Under the pieces are notes generated by a model. That model had not been told where the DNA came from. It saw only the letters and a list, made by a program, of their open reading frames with translations, and did no database searches. A DNA stretch of 64,000 nt from Actinokineospora diospyrosa (GTDB lineage Bacteria; Actinomycetota; Actinomycetes; Mycobacteriales; Pseudonocardiaceae). A program made the position numbers and the translations under genes. Position 1 is the first letter of the stretch. Each line of letters begins with the position of its first letter. The stretch covers positions 496,001 through 560,000 of the forward strand of contig NZ_JAMTCO010000003.1 in the NCBI RefSeq assembly GCF_024171925.1, written 5' to 3'. Of the stretch, positions 17,380 through 25,118 are shown in pieces.

Positions 17380-17450
17380 GAGCGGTGTTACCCGGGCGGG
17401 CCCGCTGTCGCCCGTTCGCGTGGTCGCGCCGAGCGGTGTAACGCGGGCGG
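17380..17450. repeat. Pair of 20-bp direct repeats in a divergent promoter region
   Basis: GAGCGGTGTTACCCGGGCGG (17380-17399) and GAGCGGTGTAACGCGGGCGG (17431-17450), 51 bases apart, between the divergent membrane-anchored protein gene and the symporter gene. Spacing near five helical turns suits a regulator site; this is inference. Confidence 0.5.
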
Positions 17451-17555
17451 AAATCACCGCGAGCGGAAACGGGCAAAAGGGACTGGTTGAACCTTCGTCA
17501 TGCGGGCGTGGCCGGGCGGGTCCATGCTGTCCGGGTGATCACACCGAGGTGACGG

Positions 17556-19256
17556 GTGGTGGTTGGCGTGCACCTTCTCGCGGATGCCGACTTGCGGCTG
17601 GACGCGGCTCCTATCGACTACGTCCTGCTGGGCGTTTACTTCGTCGTCGTCCTCGGGATCGGGGCGATGGCGCGGCGGTCGGTTTCGAGCAGTTTGGACT
17701 TCTTCCTCTCCGGCCGGTCGTTGCCCGCGTGGGTGACCGGGTTGGCGTTCATCTCGGCGAACCTCGGCGCGGTCGAGATCTTCGGGATGACGGCGAACGG
17801 GGCCCAATACGGCCTGCCGACGATGCATTACTACTGGATCGGTGCCATTCCGGCGATGGTGTTCCTCGGTCTGGTGATGATGCCGTTCTACTACGGCTCG
17901 AAGGTGCGCAGCGTCCCCGAATTCCTGTTGCGCCGGTTCGGGAAGTTCGCGCACCTGGTCAACGGGCTCAGCTTCGCCACCGCGCAGGTGCTCATCGCGG
18001 GCGTCAACCTGTTCGCGCTGGCCACCGTCGTCAACCTGTTGCTCGGCTGGCCGTTGTGGCTCAGCGTCGTCGTGGCGGCCGCGATCGTGCTCGCGTACAC
18101 CTCGCTCGGCGGTCTGTCGGCCGCGGTCTACAACGAGGTCATGCAGTTCTTCGTCATCGTCGCGATGATGCTGCCGTTGACGTTCATCGGGTTGCACAAG
18201 GTGGGCGGCTGGCAGGGGTTGGTCGACAAGATCACCGCGGCTGACCCGGCGACCGCGGGCGAGCAGTTGTCGTCGTGGCCGGGGACGAACCTGACCGGGA
18301 TCGGGGACGCGACGCTCAGCGTGCTCGGGATCGTGTTCGGGCTGGGGTTCGTGCTCTCCTTCGGTTACTGGACAACGAACTTCGCCGAGGTCCAGCGGGC
18401 GATGTCGGCCAAGAGCATGTCCGCGGCCCGGCGGACGCCGCTCATCGGCGCGTACCCGAAGACCTTCATCGCGCTGATCATCGTCATCCCCGGGATGATC
18501 GCCGCGGTGCTGGTGCCCGAACTCGCCGAGTTCAAGAAGGGCCAGGACACCGGCGTCACCTACAACAACGCCATCCTGCTGCTGATCCGCGACCTGCTGC
18601 CCAACGGCATGCTCGGCATCGCGATCACCGGTCTGCTGGCCGCGTTCATGGCGGGCATGGCGGCCAACGTCAGCTCCTTCAACACCGTCTTCACCTACGA
18701 CCTCTGGCAGGCCTACGTCCGCAAGGACAAGCCGGACGAGTACTACCTCAAGGTCGGCCGGGTCGTGACTGTGGTCGGCTGCGTGATCGCGATCGGCACC
18801 GCGTTCATCGCCAGCAGCTTCACCAACATCATGGACTACCTGCAGACCCTGTTCGGCTTCTTCAACGCGCCGCTGTTCGCGACCTTCATCCTCGGCATGT
18901 TCTGGAAGCGGATGACCCCGCTCGCCGGTGGGCTCGGCCTGATCGCGGGCACCGCCTCCGCGGTCACCGTCGACGTGCTCAACCGGGCCGAGGTGCTGCA
19001 CCTGGCCGGTCAGGGCGCCAGCTTCGTGGCCGCCAGCGCCGCGTTCGTGGTCGACATCGTGGTCAGCGTGGCGGTGTCGCTGGCGACCCGGCCCAAGCCG
19101 GACGCCGAGCTGGTCGGGCTGGTGTGGTCGCTGACCCCGCGCGACCGGTTGCGCCACGACGACACCGGGGAGAACGCGGGCTGGTACCGCAGGCCCGGGG
19201 TGCTGGCCATCGGCGTGCTGGTGCTGACGCTGGCCCTCAACATCATCTTCTGGTGA
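17556..19256 (+). CDS. Sodium:solute symporter (SSS/SLC5 family)
   Basis: A 566-residue membrane protein with about 13-14 helices. The SSS hallmark region is present (FFLSGRSLPAWVTGLAFISA, then GAVEIFGMTANGAQYGLP in TM2/3), as are the helix SSFNTVFTYDLW and the C-terminal GFFNAPLFATFILGMFWKR. The pattern is close to SglT-like sugar/organic-solute symporters, but the substrate is not readable. GTG 17556 follows GAGGTGACGG; GTG 17568 is an alternative. The next gene, ten bases downstream, codes for a small membrane protein and is probably a co-transcribed accessory subunit. Confidence 0.9.
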   Translation: MVVGVHLLADADLRLDAAPIDYVLLGVYFVVVLGIGAMARRSVSSSLDFFLSGRSLPAWVTGLAFISANLGAVEIFGMTANGAQYGLPTMHYYWIGAIPAMVFLGLVMMPFYYGSKVRSVPEFLLRRFGKFAHLVNGLSFATAQVLIAGVNLFALATVVNLLLGWPLWLSVVVAAAIVLAYTSLGGLSAAVYNEVMQFFVIVAMMLPLTFIGLHKVGGWQGLVDKITAADPATAGEQLSSWPGTNLTGIGDATLSVLGIVFGLGFVLSFGYWTTNFAEVQRAMSAKSMSAARRTPLIGAYPKTFIALIIVIPGMIAAVLVPELAEFKKGQDTGVTYNNAILLLIRDLLPNGMLGIAITGLLAAFMAGMAANVSSFNTVFTYDLWQAYVRKDKPDEYYLKVGRVVTVVGCVIAIGTAFIASSFTNIMDYLQTLFGFFNAPLFATFILGMFWKRMTPLAGGLGLIAGTASAVTVDVLNRAEVLHLAGQGASFVAASAAFVVDIVVSVAVSLATRPKPDAELVGLVWSLTPRDRLRHDDTGENAGWYRRPGVLAIGVLVLTLALNIIFW

Positions 19257-19266
19257 GGAGCGGGAC

Positions 19267-19533
19267 ATGGGCGAGAAGAGGGCAGCGGGCCTGTTCGACC
19301 TGCGCACGGTGCTGGCGCTGCTGTTCGCCGTGTACGGGTTCGTGCTGACCGTGATGGGCATCGCGTTCACCACCGACGCCGACCTGGAGAAGGCGGGCGG
19401 GGTCAACGTGAACCTGTGGATGGGCATCGGGATGGTGGTCGTGGCCTTGCTGTTCGCACTCTGGGTGCGCGTGCGACCGCTTTCCGTGCCCACCACCGAA
19501 CCCGAGCGGGAGTCCGAACAGGAGCCCGGCTGA
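19267..19533 (+). CDS. Small two-helix membrane protein, symporter partner
   Basis: An 88-residue protein with two membrane helices (about residues 13-33 and 50-68), a short outer loop (TTDADLEKAGGVNVN) and an acidic tail. It starts ten bases after the symporter stop, behind TGAGGAGCGGG, a good ribosome site, so the two are in one operon. Small two-helix proteins are frequent partners of SSS carriers. The specific role is inferred only from context. Confidence 0.8.
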   Translation: MGEKRAAGLFDLRTVLALLFAVYGFVLTVMGIAFTTDADLEKAGGVNVNLWMGIGMVVVALLFALWVRVRPLSVPTTEPERESEQEPG

Positions 19534-19566
19534 GCGGTTCCCCGCACGCGCGGCGGACCGGGTGGT

Positions 19567-19572
19567 TACCGT
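19567..19572 (+). promoter_or_regulatory. Likely -10 element, leaderless start
   Basis: TACCGT six bases before GTG 19579 of the DUF3558 lipoprotein gene. Confidence 0.4.
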
Positions 19573-19578
19573 TGGCCC

Positions 19579-20562
19579 GTGCGGGGATTACTTCGACTGG
19601 TCGCGGCGGGCACGGTTCTGGTGCTCGCCGCGGGCTGTGGCGCGGATCTGTCCAAGTCGAGCACCGCGCGCAGCACGGTGCCCGCCACCTCCGGCCTCGG
19701 CACCAGCGCGCCCACGCCCAAGCCGACCGACGCGTTCGACCCGGAGAAGCTGCTCGGGCTCAACCCGTGCGGCCTCATGGACGACGCCGCGCTCAAGCCG
19801 CTCGGGCAACCGGCGGAGAGCAGGCTGCGCGACTACTCGCAGTGCTCGAACTACATGAAGGACAAGGACGGCAAGGAGCTCAACCTCAACCTGTCCATCG
19901 GGGAGCCCACCATCGGCCAGCCCGAGGCGGGCGCCGAGATCGACGGGCTGCCGTTCGTCAAGTCCGAATTGGACGACAAGACGGCGTGCTTCCTCACCGC
20001 CGTCACCGAGACGAACCCCAACCGCGGCATCACCGTGCAGGCGGGCCGCCGGGACAAGGGCGACCTGTGCACGCCGGGGGAGGCGCTGCTGCGGTCGGTG
20101 CTGGCCAAGATCCGCGAAGACCCGCCGCGGCTGGACCTCGCCGACAACACGCTGGTCGAGCTGGAGCCGTGCACGCTGGTCTCGGACGCGGTCATCACCG
20201 CCGCGGTCGGCCCGGACTCGCGCAAGCGGCCGAGCGGGGCGCACGTGTGCTCCTGGAGCGGCGGCGGCAGGTCGCTCATGCTCACCTTCCGCATCGGCCC
20301 CCGCCCCGACGACATCGCCGACGCGGCCAAGAGCAGCCCGGTCAACCTCGGCGACGGCGTCACCGCCCAGCAGCGCGGCGAGGCCGATGGCAAGCGCTGT
20401 CGCGTGGAGTGGGCGCACGCGGCTTTCCCCGGCGACAAGGAGCGCGCCGAGGTGGTCGCCCTCGACCTGAGCCGCTACGGCGACGCCACCGCGGGTGAGG
20501 ACCTCTGCGCGAAGGTGCAGGCAGTGACCAAGGCGCTCATCCCGAGGTTGCCCAAGCGGTAG
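19579..20562 (+). CDS. DUF3558-type lipoprotein
   Basis: A 327-residue lipoprotein. The signal peptide ends in the lipobox VLAAGC with Cys20 as the acylated residue. A Ser/Thr/Pro-rich linker (about 24-50) leads into two DUF3558-like halves, each with a conserved Cys pair: LNPCGLMDDAALKPLG with YSQCSNYM, and LEPCTLVSDAVITAAVG with HVCSWSG. DUF3558 proteins are abundant in Pseudonocardiales and have no fixed function. GTG 19579 is leaderless by the upstream TACCGT. Located outside the membrane. Confidence 0.88.
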   Translation: MRGLLRLVAAGTVLVLAAGCGADLSKSSTARSTVPATSGLGTSAPTPKPTDAFDPEKLLGLNPCGLMDDAALKPLGQPAESRLRDYSQCSNYMKDKDGKELNLNLSIGEPTIGQPEAGAEIDGLPFVKSELDDKTACFLTAVTETNPNRGITVQAGRRDKGDLCTPGEALLRSVLAKIREDPPRLDLADNTLVELEPCTLVSDAVITAAVGPDSRKRPSGAHVCSWSGGGRSLMLTFRIGPRPDDIADAAKSSPVNLGDGVTAQQRGEADGKRCRVEWAHAAFPGDKERAEVVALDLSRYGDATAGEDLCAKVQAVTKALIPRLPKR

Positions 20563-20717
20563 CTGTCCCAAGTGGATGGTCGGGCCCCTGGCCCAACCGG
20601 GTGACCGATGATGGGCAACGGGCTGGTCGGCGGGTTCCGCCCCCGTCGCGGAACCGGTGCAGTGGCGCAGTTCACGTCGTGCGACAGCCTTCCCGTGGCA
20701 TCATCAGCGCAAGATGT

Positions 20718-20731
20718 TACCGGCAGGTAGC
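20718..20731. promoter_or_regulatory. Candidate TetR-type operator
   Basis: TTACCGGCAGGTAG, two five-base arms (TTACC/GGTAG) around four bases, 17 bases before GTG 20748. TetR regulators of fatty-acid genes in actinobacteria use such sites; the assignment is inference. Confidence 0.4.
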
Positions 20732-20747
20732 AACGCGGGAGGTAGCT

Positions 20748-22523
20748 GTGACGCGTGAATTCACTGTCGTCGGCGTGGTCGGACTGGGCACCATGGGCGC
20801 CGGGATCGCCGAGGTGCTCGCCCGCAGCGGGGTCCGCGTGGTGGCCGTCGAGGTCGACCCGGCTGGCATCGAGCGCGGCCGCGGCCACGTCGAGTACTCC
20901 ACCGGGCGCGCCGTCGCCAAGGGCAAGCTCGCCGAGGACGCCCGGGCGCGGCTGCTCGACCTGATCACCTACAGCACCGCGCTCACCGACCTCGCCGACG
21001 CCGACCTGGTCATCGAGGCGATCCCCGAGTCGCTCGACCTCAAGGCGGGCCTGTTCGCCGAGCTGGACCGGATCGTGCGCCCCGAGGTCGTGCTGGCGTC
21101 GAACACCTCGTCGTTGTCGATCACCCAGATCAGCGTCCACGCCGGACGCCCGGGCAAGGTCGTCGGGCTGCACTTCTTCAACCCGGCGCCGGTCCAGCGG
21201 CTGACCGAGGTCGTGCGCACCGTGGTCACCGAGCCGGACGTGGTCACCGACGTGGTCGACTTCGCGCGGCGGCTGGGCAAGGAGCCGGTGGTCATCGGCG
21301 ACCGGGCCGGGTTCATCGCCAACGCCCTGCTGTTCGGCTACCTCAACCACGCCGTCGCGATGTACGAGTCCCGCTACGCCACCCGCGAGGACCTCGACGC
21401 CGCCATGCGCTTCGGCTGCGGCTACCCGATGGGTCCGTTGGCGCTGCTCGACCTCATCGGCCTCGACACCGCTTTCGAGATCCTCGAGACGATGTACGCG
21501 CAGTCGCGCAACCGTTTGCACGCGCCGACGCCGATCCTCAAGCAGATGATCACCGCGGGGTTGCTCGGTCGCAAGAGCGGGCGCGGCTTTTATACTTACG
21601 AGGCCCCGGATTCGCCCACTGTTGTGCCTGACGTGCCGGTGACCTCGCCTGAGGAGGTCGCGTCGGTGCGTCGCGTTCGTCGTGTTGGTGTTGTGGGCAC
21701 CGGGACGATGGCCACCGGGATCGTGGAAGTGTTCGCCCGCAAGGGGTTTGACGTCGTCTTGCGCGCCAGGTCGGCGGAGAAGGCTGAGGCGGCGGTCGGC
21801 AAGGTCCGCAAGTCGTTGGAGCGTCAGGTGACCAAGGGGCGACTATCCGAAGAGGACCGCGATGCCGTGTTGGGTCGGGTCGCGCCCGTGGTCGAGTTCG
21901 CCGAACTGGCCGACTGTGATCTGGTGATCGAGGCCGTCGCCGAGGAGCTGTCGGTCAAGCGGGCCGTGTTCGCCGCGCTCGACGAGGTCGTCAAGCCGGG
22001 CGCGGTCCTGGCCACCACGACGTCCTCGCTGCCGGTCATCGAGTGCGCCGCAGTGACCGCGCGACCCGGTGACGTGATCGGGCTGCACTTCTTCAACCCC
22101 GCCCCGGTCATGAAACTGGTCGAGGTCGTCGCCACCATCGCCACCGCACCCGACGTCGTCGCGACCGCCCGCGCGGTGTGCCTGGAGATCGGCAAGCACC
22201 CCGTCCACTGCGGCGACCGCGCCGGGTTCATCGTCAACGCCCTGCTGTTCCCGTACCTCAACGACGCGGTGAAGATGCTCGAGGCCCACTACGCCGAGGC
22301 CGACGACATCGACACGGCGATGAAGGTCGGCTGCGGCCTGCCGATGGGCCCGTTCGAACTGCTCGACGTGGTCGGCCTGGATGTGTCGCTGGCCATCGAG
22401 CGGACCCTCTACAACGAGTTCCACGAAGCCGGCTACGCGCCCGCCCCGCTGCTGGAACACCTGGTCACCGCGGGCCGCCTGGGCCGCAAAACCGGGAAGG
22501 GCTTCCGCGACTACAGCCGGTGA
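20748..22523 (+). CDS. Tandem 3-hydroxyacyl-CoA dehydrogenase (two complete modules)
   Basis: A 591-residue protein made of two homologous dehydrogenases. Module 1 (about 1-285) has the NAD motif VGLGTMGAGIAEVLARSG and module 2 (about 308-591) VGTGTMATGIVEVFARKG. Each repeats the catalytic surroundings (GLHFFNPAPVQRLTEVV and GLHFFNPAPVMKLVEVV) and the C-terminal domain with GYPMGPLALLDLIGLD or GLPMGPFELLDVVGLD. It oxidises (S)-3-hydroxyacyl-CoA with NAD, in beta-oxidation or in 3-hydroxybutyryl-CoA or phenylacetate-type pathways. GTG 20748 has GGGAGGT upstream and begins the Rossmann fold; upstream in-frame codons are non-coding in character. Both active sites look intact. Confidence 0.93.
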   Translation: MTREFTVVGVVGLGTMGAGIAEVLARSGVRVVAVEVDPAGIERGRGHVEYSTGRAVAKGKLAEDARARLLDLITYSTALTDLADADLVIEAIPESLDLKAGLFAELDRIVRPEVVLASNTSSLSITQISVHAGRPGKVVGLHFFNPAPVQRLTEVVRTVVTEPDVVTDVVDFARRLGKEPVVIGDRAGFIANALLFGYLNHAVAMYESRYATREDLDAAMRFGCGYPMGPLALLDLIGLDTAFEILETMYAQSRNRLHAPTPILKQMITAGLLGRKSGRGFYTYEAPDSPTVVPDVPVTSPEEVASVRRVRRVGVVGTGTMATGIVEVFARKGFDVVLRARSAEKAEAAVGKVRKSLERQVTKGRLSEEDRDAVLGRVAPVVEFAELADCDLVIEAVAEELSVKRAVFAALDEVVKPGAVLATTTSSLPVIECAAVTARPGDVIGLHFFNPAPVMKLVEVVATIATAPDVVATARAVCLEIGKHPVHCGDRAGFIVNALLFPYLNDAVKMLEAHYAEADDIDTAMKVGCGLPMGPFELLDVVGLDVSLAIERTLYNEFHEAGYAPAPLLEHLVTAGRLGRKTGKGFRDYSR

Positions 22524-22524
22524 G

Positions 22525-22530
22525 GATAAT
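22525..22530 (+). promoter_or_regulatory. Likely -10 element, leaderless start
   Basis: GATAAT six bases before GTG 22537. It would give the small zinc-ribbon gene its own transcript inside the short gap after the dehydrogenase gene. Confidence 0.5.
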
Positions 22531-22536
22531 GGCCCC

Positions 22537-22743
22537 GTGCCCACCTACGAGTTCCGCTGCCGCGAGTGCGGCTCCACCTACGACGTCAACCGCCCCATGA
22601 TCGCCGCGAACGACCCCGCCCCCTGCCCCGACGGCCACAACGACACCGTCAAGCTCCTCACCATGGCAGGCCTGTCCGGCCGCGCCGGGGCAGGTGCGCC
22701 CCAGGCTGGGGGTGGCTGTTGCGGCGGTGGCTGCTGCAGCTGA
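22537..22743 (+). CDS. FmdB-type zinc-ribbon protein
   Basis: A 68-residue protein beginning MPTYEFRCRECGSTYDVNRP, the FmdB signature start. The first metal-binding pair is C-x2-C (CRECG). The second is unusual: CPDGH instead of the standard CPxC, so binding would be Cys3His. The C-terminus is a Gly/Cys-rich tail (GGGCCGGGCCS), common in actinobacterial members. GTG 22537 was chosen because the fold starts there and a GATAAT hexamer is six bases upstream. Function unknown, possibly a small regulatory or RNA-associated protein. Confidence 0.88.
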   Translation: MPTYEFRCRECGSTYDVNRPMIAANDPAPCPDGHNDTVKLLTMAGLSGRAGAGAPQAGGGCCGGGCCS

Positions 22744-22772
22744 CCGGACGCCTATAGGACGGCTGCTCGCGA

Positions 22773-23015
22773 CTACAGACTGCTGGAGTGCACGCTCACG
22801 ACAGGCAGTTCAGTGCGGGGAGGTTCAATGGTGAACCGGACAGCGGCGCAGCGGGAGAAGTTGACGACGATAGCGCTCTCCATACCGATGTTGATAAGAC
22901 GCGGCAACCCCGACGCGGCGAGCCTGCCCACGGCCTTTGCCATGTCAGCCGCGCTGTCGGTGTCGACCACCCGGAGCACTGCCCCCAACTGCGGCGAGAA
23001 GATGAAGACGGCCAT
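22773..23015 (-). CDS. Small hypothetical protein, 80 aa
   Basis: An 80-residue frame with a plausible alpha/beta pattern: MAVFIFSPQLGAVLRVVDTD, a helix SAADMAKAVGRLAASG, and SAIVVNFSRCAAVRFTIEP. No family is recognised. No clear ribosome site precedes ATG 23015. The amino-acid makeup looks more natural than that of the overlapping frames. It may be a real small protein or a chance frame. Confidence 0.45.
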   Translation of the reverse strand: MAVFIFSPQLGAVLRVVDTDSAADMAKAVGRLAASGLPRLINIGMESAIVVNFSRCAAVRFTIEPPRTELPVVSVHSSSL

Positions 23016-23554
23016 CTGAGCAGGCTACGCACGCGCGTTGCTCCGAGCACAGCCGAGAACGCCCCCCATCACCCCTTCGATCCGGCGGCGTGACCCCGCC
23101 GAACCACAGCCCGCCGGATCGGCTGATCAATGGTGCTCAAGCGCGCGGCCGTGACCTGAAGCACCAACCCACCACGTCGGTGCCCCCAGCCAGCCAGCAA
23201 CGGCCGGTAACACCCGGCTGGCGGTCACCCGGTAGTCGCGCCGGTGGCTGCGGTGGCCGACCCGGTTGCCCGCTGGACGGTGGCCCGTGGCTGGTCCAGG
23301 TGTCTGCTGGCCTGTGGCGGACTGGGTGCTGGCTGGGCTGTTCGCGGGGAGTGGCCCGTGGGCGGTTGCGGCCTGTTGCCCACAGGGTGCGGTCTGCTCC
23401 GGGCGTTCTGTCGGCGTCCGCCGGTAGGCTGTATATCGGGGGCTGATCAGCGCGGGTTCGATAAAGATTCGCTGGTCAAGGCGTACTTCTGCCATCGGGT
23501 GTGTGCTGTGGCGCGGCACCGTTTCGGGTGGTCGTGGGTGAGTTGTCCACAGGT
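23016..23554. other. Non-coding stretch with family 2 repeat
   Basis: About 540 bases without a convincing gene. 23230-23370 is G/T-rich, with repeated GGTGGCxG, TGGCCxG and GGCTGGGCT-like words. Family 2 copy B occupies 23376-23480, and a further TTGTCCACA box is at 23543-23551, just past the methionine aminopeptidase stop. Confidence 0.6.
23376..23480 (+). repeat. Dispersed repeat family 2, copy B
   Basis: Starts with TTGCCCACA (23376-23384, one base from the DnaA-box consensus), then TCTGTCGGCGTCCGCCGG, TAGGCTGTATATCGGGGGCT, GATCAG and GGGTTCGATAAAGATTC. It aligns with copy A at 14221 and, inverted, with copy C at 44080. Confidence 0.8.
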
Positions 23555-24319
23555 CTACGGGGTCGTCAGCACCACCGGCCCGTCCTCCGTGATGGCCACC
23601 GTGTTCTCGACGTGGGCGGCTCGGCTGCCGTCCACTGTGCGCAGGGTCCAGCCGTCCGGGTCGGTGGTGAAGGGGTCGGCGCCCGCGTGGAGCATGGGTT
23701 CGATCGCGATCACCAGGCCGGGGCGTAGTCGCATGCCGCGACCGGCTCGGGCCTCGTTGGGGACCGAGGGCGACTCGTGCATGGCGCGGCCGATGCCGTG
23801 GCCGCCGAAGTCCGGGGGGATGCCGTAGCCCGCGCCGCGGACGACGGTCGCGATGGCGTGGCCGATGTCGCCGAGGCGGTTGCCGGGGGTGGCGGCGGCG
23901 ATGGCGGCGGCCAAGGCCCGCTCCGCGGTCTCGATCAGCTTCAGGTCCGCCGGGTCGGGGGTGCCGACCACGAAGGAGCGGGCCGCGTCGCCGTGCCAGC
24001 CGTTGAGGTGGGCGCCGAAGTCGATGCTGAGCAGGTCGCCGTCGCGCAGGGGGGTGGCGGTGGGGATGCCGTGCACGATGGCGTCGTTGACCGACGTGCA
24101 CAGGACCGCCGGGAACGGGCTGTCGGCGAAGCCCGGCTGGTACCCCAGGAACGACGACCCCGCCTTGTGCTCGGCCAACACCTCCCGCGCCACCGCGTCC
24201 AACTCCAGCAGGGTCACCCCAACGCCCGCGGCCGCCCGCACCCGGTCCAGCGCCTCGCCGACGATCCGGCCCGCCTCGCGCATCGCCGCCACCTCGGCGG
24301 CTGTCTTCAGCTCGATCAT
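23555..24319 (-). CDS. map: Methionine aminopeptidase, type I
   Basis: A 254-residue enzyme that removes the initiator Met from nascent proteins. All catalytic residues are present: His83 in IVHG, the metal ligands Asp100 (SIDFGAH), Asp111 (GDAARSF), His174 (GGHGIGR), Glu207 (AIEPML) and Glu238 (HVENTV). There is no N-terminal SH3-binding extension. It stands alone, not in the ribosomal-protein/secY cluster, so it is probably a second copy. It is divergent from a small HTH regulator. A TATACCGGTATA palindrome lies between their starts, which suggests shared control. Confidence 0.95.
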   Translation of the reverse strand: MIELKTAAEVAAMREAGRIVGEALDRVRAAAGVGVTLLELDAVAREVLAEHKAGSSFLGYQPGFADSPFPAVLCTSVNDAIVHGIPTATPLRDGDLLSIDFGAHLNGWHGDAARSFVVGTPDPADLKLIETAERALAAAIAAATPGNRLGDIGHAIATVVRGAGYGIPPDFGGHGIGRAMHESPSVPNEARAGRGMRLRPGLVIAIEPMLHAGADPFTTDPDGWTLRTVDGSRAAHVENTVAITEDGPVVLTTP

Positions 24320-24328
24320 GCGGATAAC

Positions 24329-24340
24329 TATACCGGTATA
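24329..24340. promoter_or_regulatory. Perfect 12-bp palindrome in the map/HTH divergent region
   Basis: TATACCGGTATA lies ten bases from the map start codon and 24 bases from ATG 24365. It overlaps the probable -10 of map on the minus strand and would place a repressor over at least one promoter. The HTH protein encoded alongside is the obvious candidate to bind it. Confidence 0.55.
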
Positions 24341-24352
24341 TCTATCCCGCGC

Positions 24353-24358
24353 TAGGAT
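24353..24358 (+). promoter_or_regulatory. Likely -10 element, leaderless start
   Basis: TAGGAT six bases before ATG 24365. Confidence 0.5.
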
Positions 24359-24364
24359 GGCCCC

Positions 24365-24631
24365 ATGGTGCGCCCCCCGCTCAGCGACGACGAACGCCAG
24401 CGCGGCGAACTGCTCGGCGCCCTCCTGCGCTCCGCGCGCGGCGACCGCAGCATGGTCGACATCGCCGCCGCCGCCGGGATCTCGGTGGAGACCCTGCGCA
24501 AGATCGAGCGCGGCCGCGTCCCCACCCCGGCCTTCTTCACCGTCGCCGCCATCGCCGGGGCCGTCGGGCTGCCGCTGGACGAACTCCTCGCCCGCACCGC
24601 ACCCGCGGAAGTCGGGAAGCTGACCGCTTAG
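24365..24631 (+). CDS. Small XRE-type HTH regulator
   Basis: An 88-residue single-domain regulator. The Cro/C1-type HTH spans about residues 17-72: LLRSARGDRSMVDIAAAAGI, then SVETLRKIERGRVPTPAFFT and IAGAVGLPLDELL. There is no extra ligand-binding domain. It is transcribed away from map and probably binds the intervening palindrome TATACCGGTATA, controlling itself and map; this is inference. ATG 24365 follows TAGGAT by six bases. Confidence 0.88.
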   Translation: MVRPPLSDDERQRGELLGALLRSARGDRSMVDIAAAAGISVETLRKIERGRVPTPAFFTVAAIAGAVGLPLDELLARTAPAEVGKLTA

Positions 24632-24633
24632 CG

Positions 24634-25098
24634 CTACTGACCCTTCGCCACCAAGACGACGGTGTTGGCGTCCTTCGCCAGGTATGCCGTGGCAGACCAG
24701 CCCTGGGCGGCGAATGCGTCGTCGAGGGTGGGGCCGGTTAGGTAAGGGCCGTCGGGTAGCTGGTCTTGGAGGCCCTCCACGACCGCGGGCTCGGCCTTGT
24801 CATCGTGCGCGTTCGGCGAGAGCTTCGCGACCAGTGACGGCGGCAGGGTCACGATCGCGTCGATCCAGTACGTCGAAGGGCCGGGGACCCGGTCGTCGCC
24901 GAGGGTGCCGGACATCCACCGGGCCGACTCCGCCTCGGCGAGCGCCGGGAAGCGCGTGGTGAGCGGCTCGAGGTCGGTGCGCACCTGGCCGGTGCCCGAC
25001 TTGGTGGGCATGGTGGGTCCCTTCTCCGGCGCGGCGGTGCCGCAGGCGGTGGTGAACAGCAGCAGCGCCGCCGCCGCGAGGTGGGTGGTACGGGGCAC
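24634..25098 (-). CDS. Putative lipoprotein, last gene of a WXG-type operon
   Basis: A 154-residue protein with an N-terminal hydrophobic signal (TTHLAAAALLLFTTACG) and a Cys19 that could be lipidated, although the lipobox TTAC is weak. The mature part contains YWIDAIVTLPPSLVAKLSP and YLTGPTLDDAFAAQGW, with no known family. GTG 25098 follows GGAAGGACC and lies 20 bases after the stop of the effector-like gene, in the same direction, so it is the third gene of that operon. Its position suits an exported immunity or accessory protein. That role is context-based inference. Confidence 0.65.
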   Translation of the reverse strand: MPRTTHLAAAALLLFTTACGTAAPEKGPTMPTKSGTGQVRTDLEPLTTRFPALAEAESARWMSGTLGDDRVPGPSTYWIDAIVTLPPSLVAKLSPNAHDDKAEPAVVEGLQDQLPDGPYLTGPTLDDAFAAQGWSATAYLAKDANTVVLVAKGQ

Positions 25099-25118
25099 CG
25101 CGAGTGGTCCTTCCGGCG

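Noticed and set aside
17454-19547. A 697-codon minus-strand frame opposite the sodium symporter
   Set aside because: Antisense shadow with His/Asp/Arg-rich low-complexity translation. The + strand encodes a typical SSS carrier.
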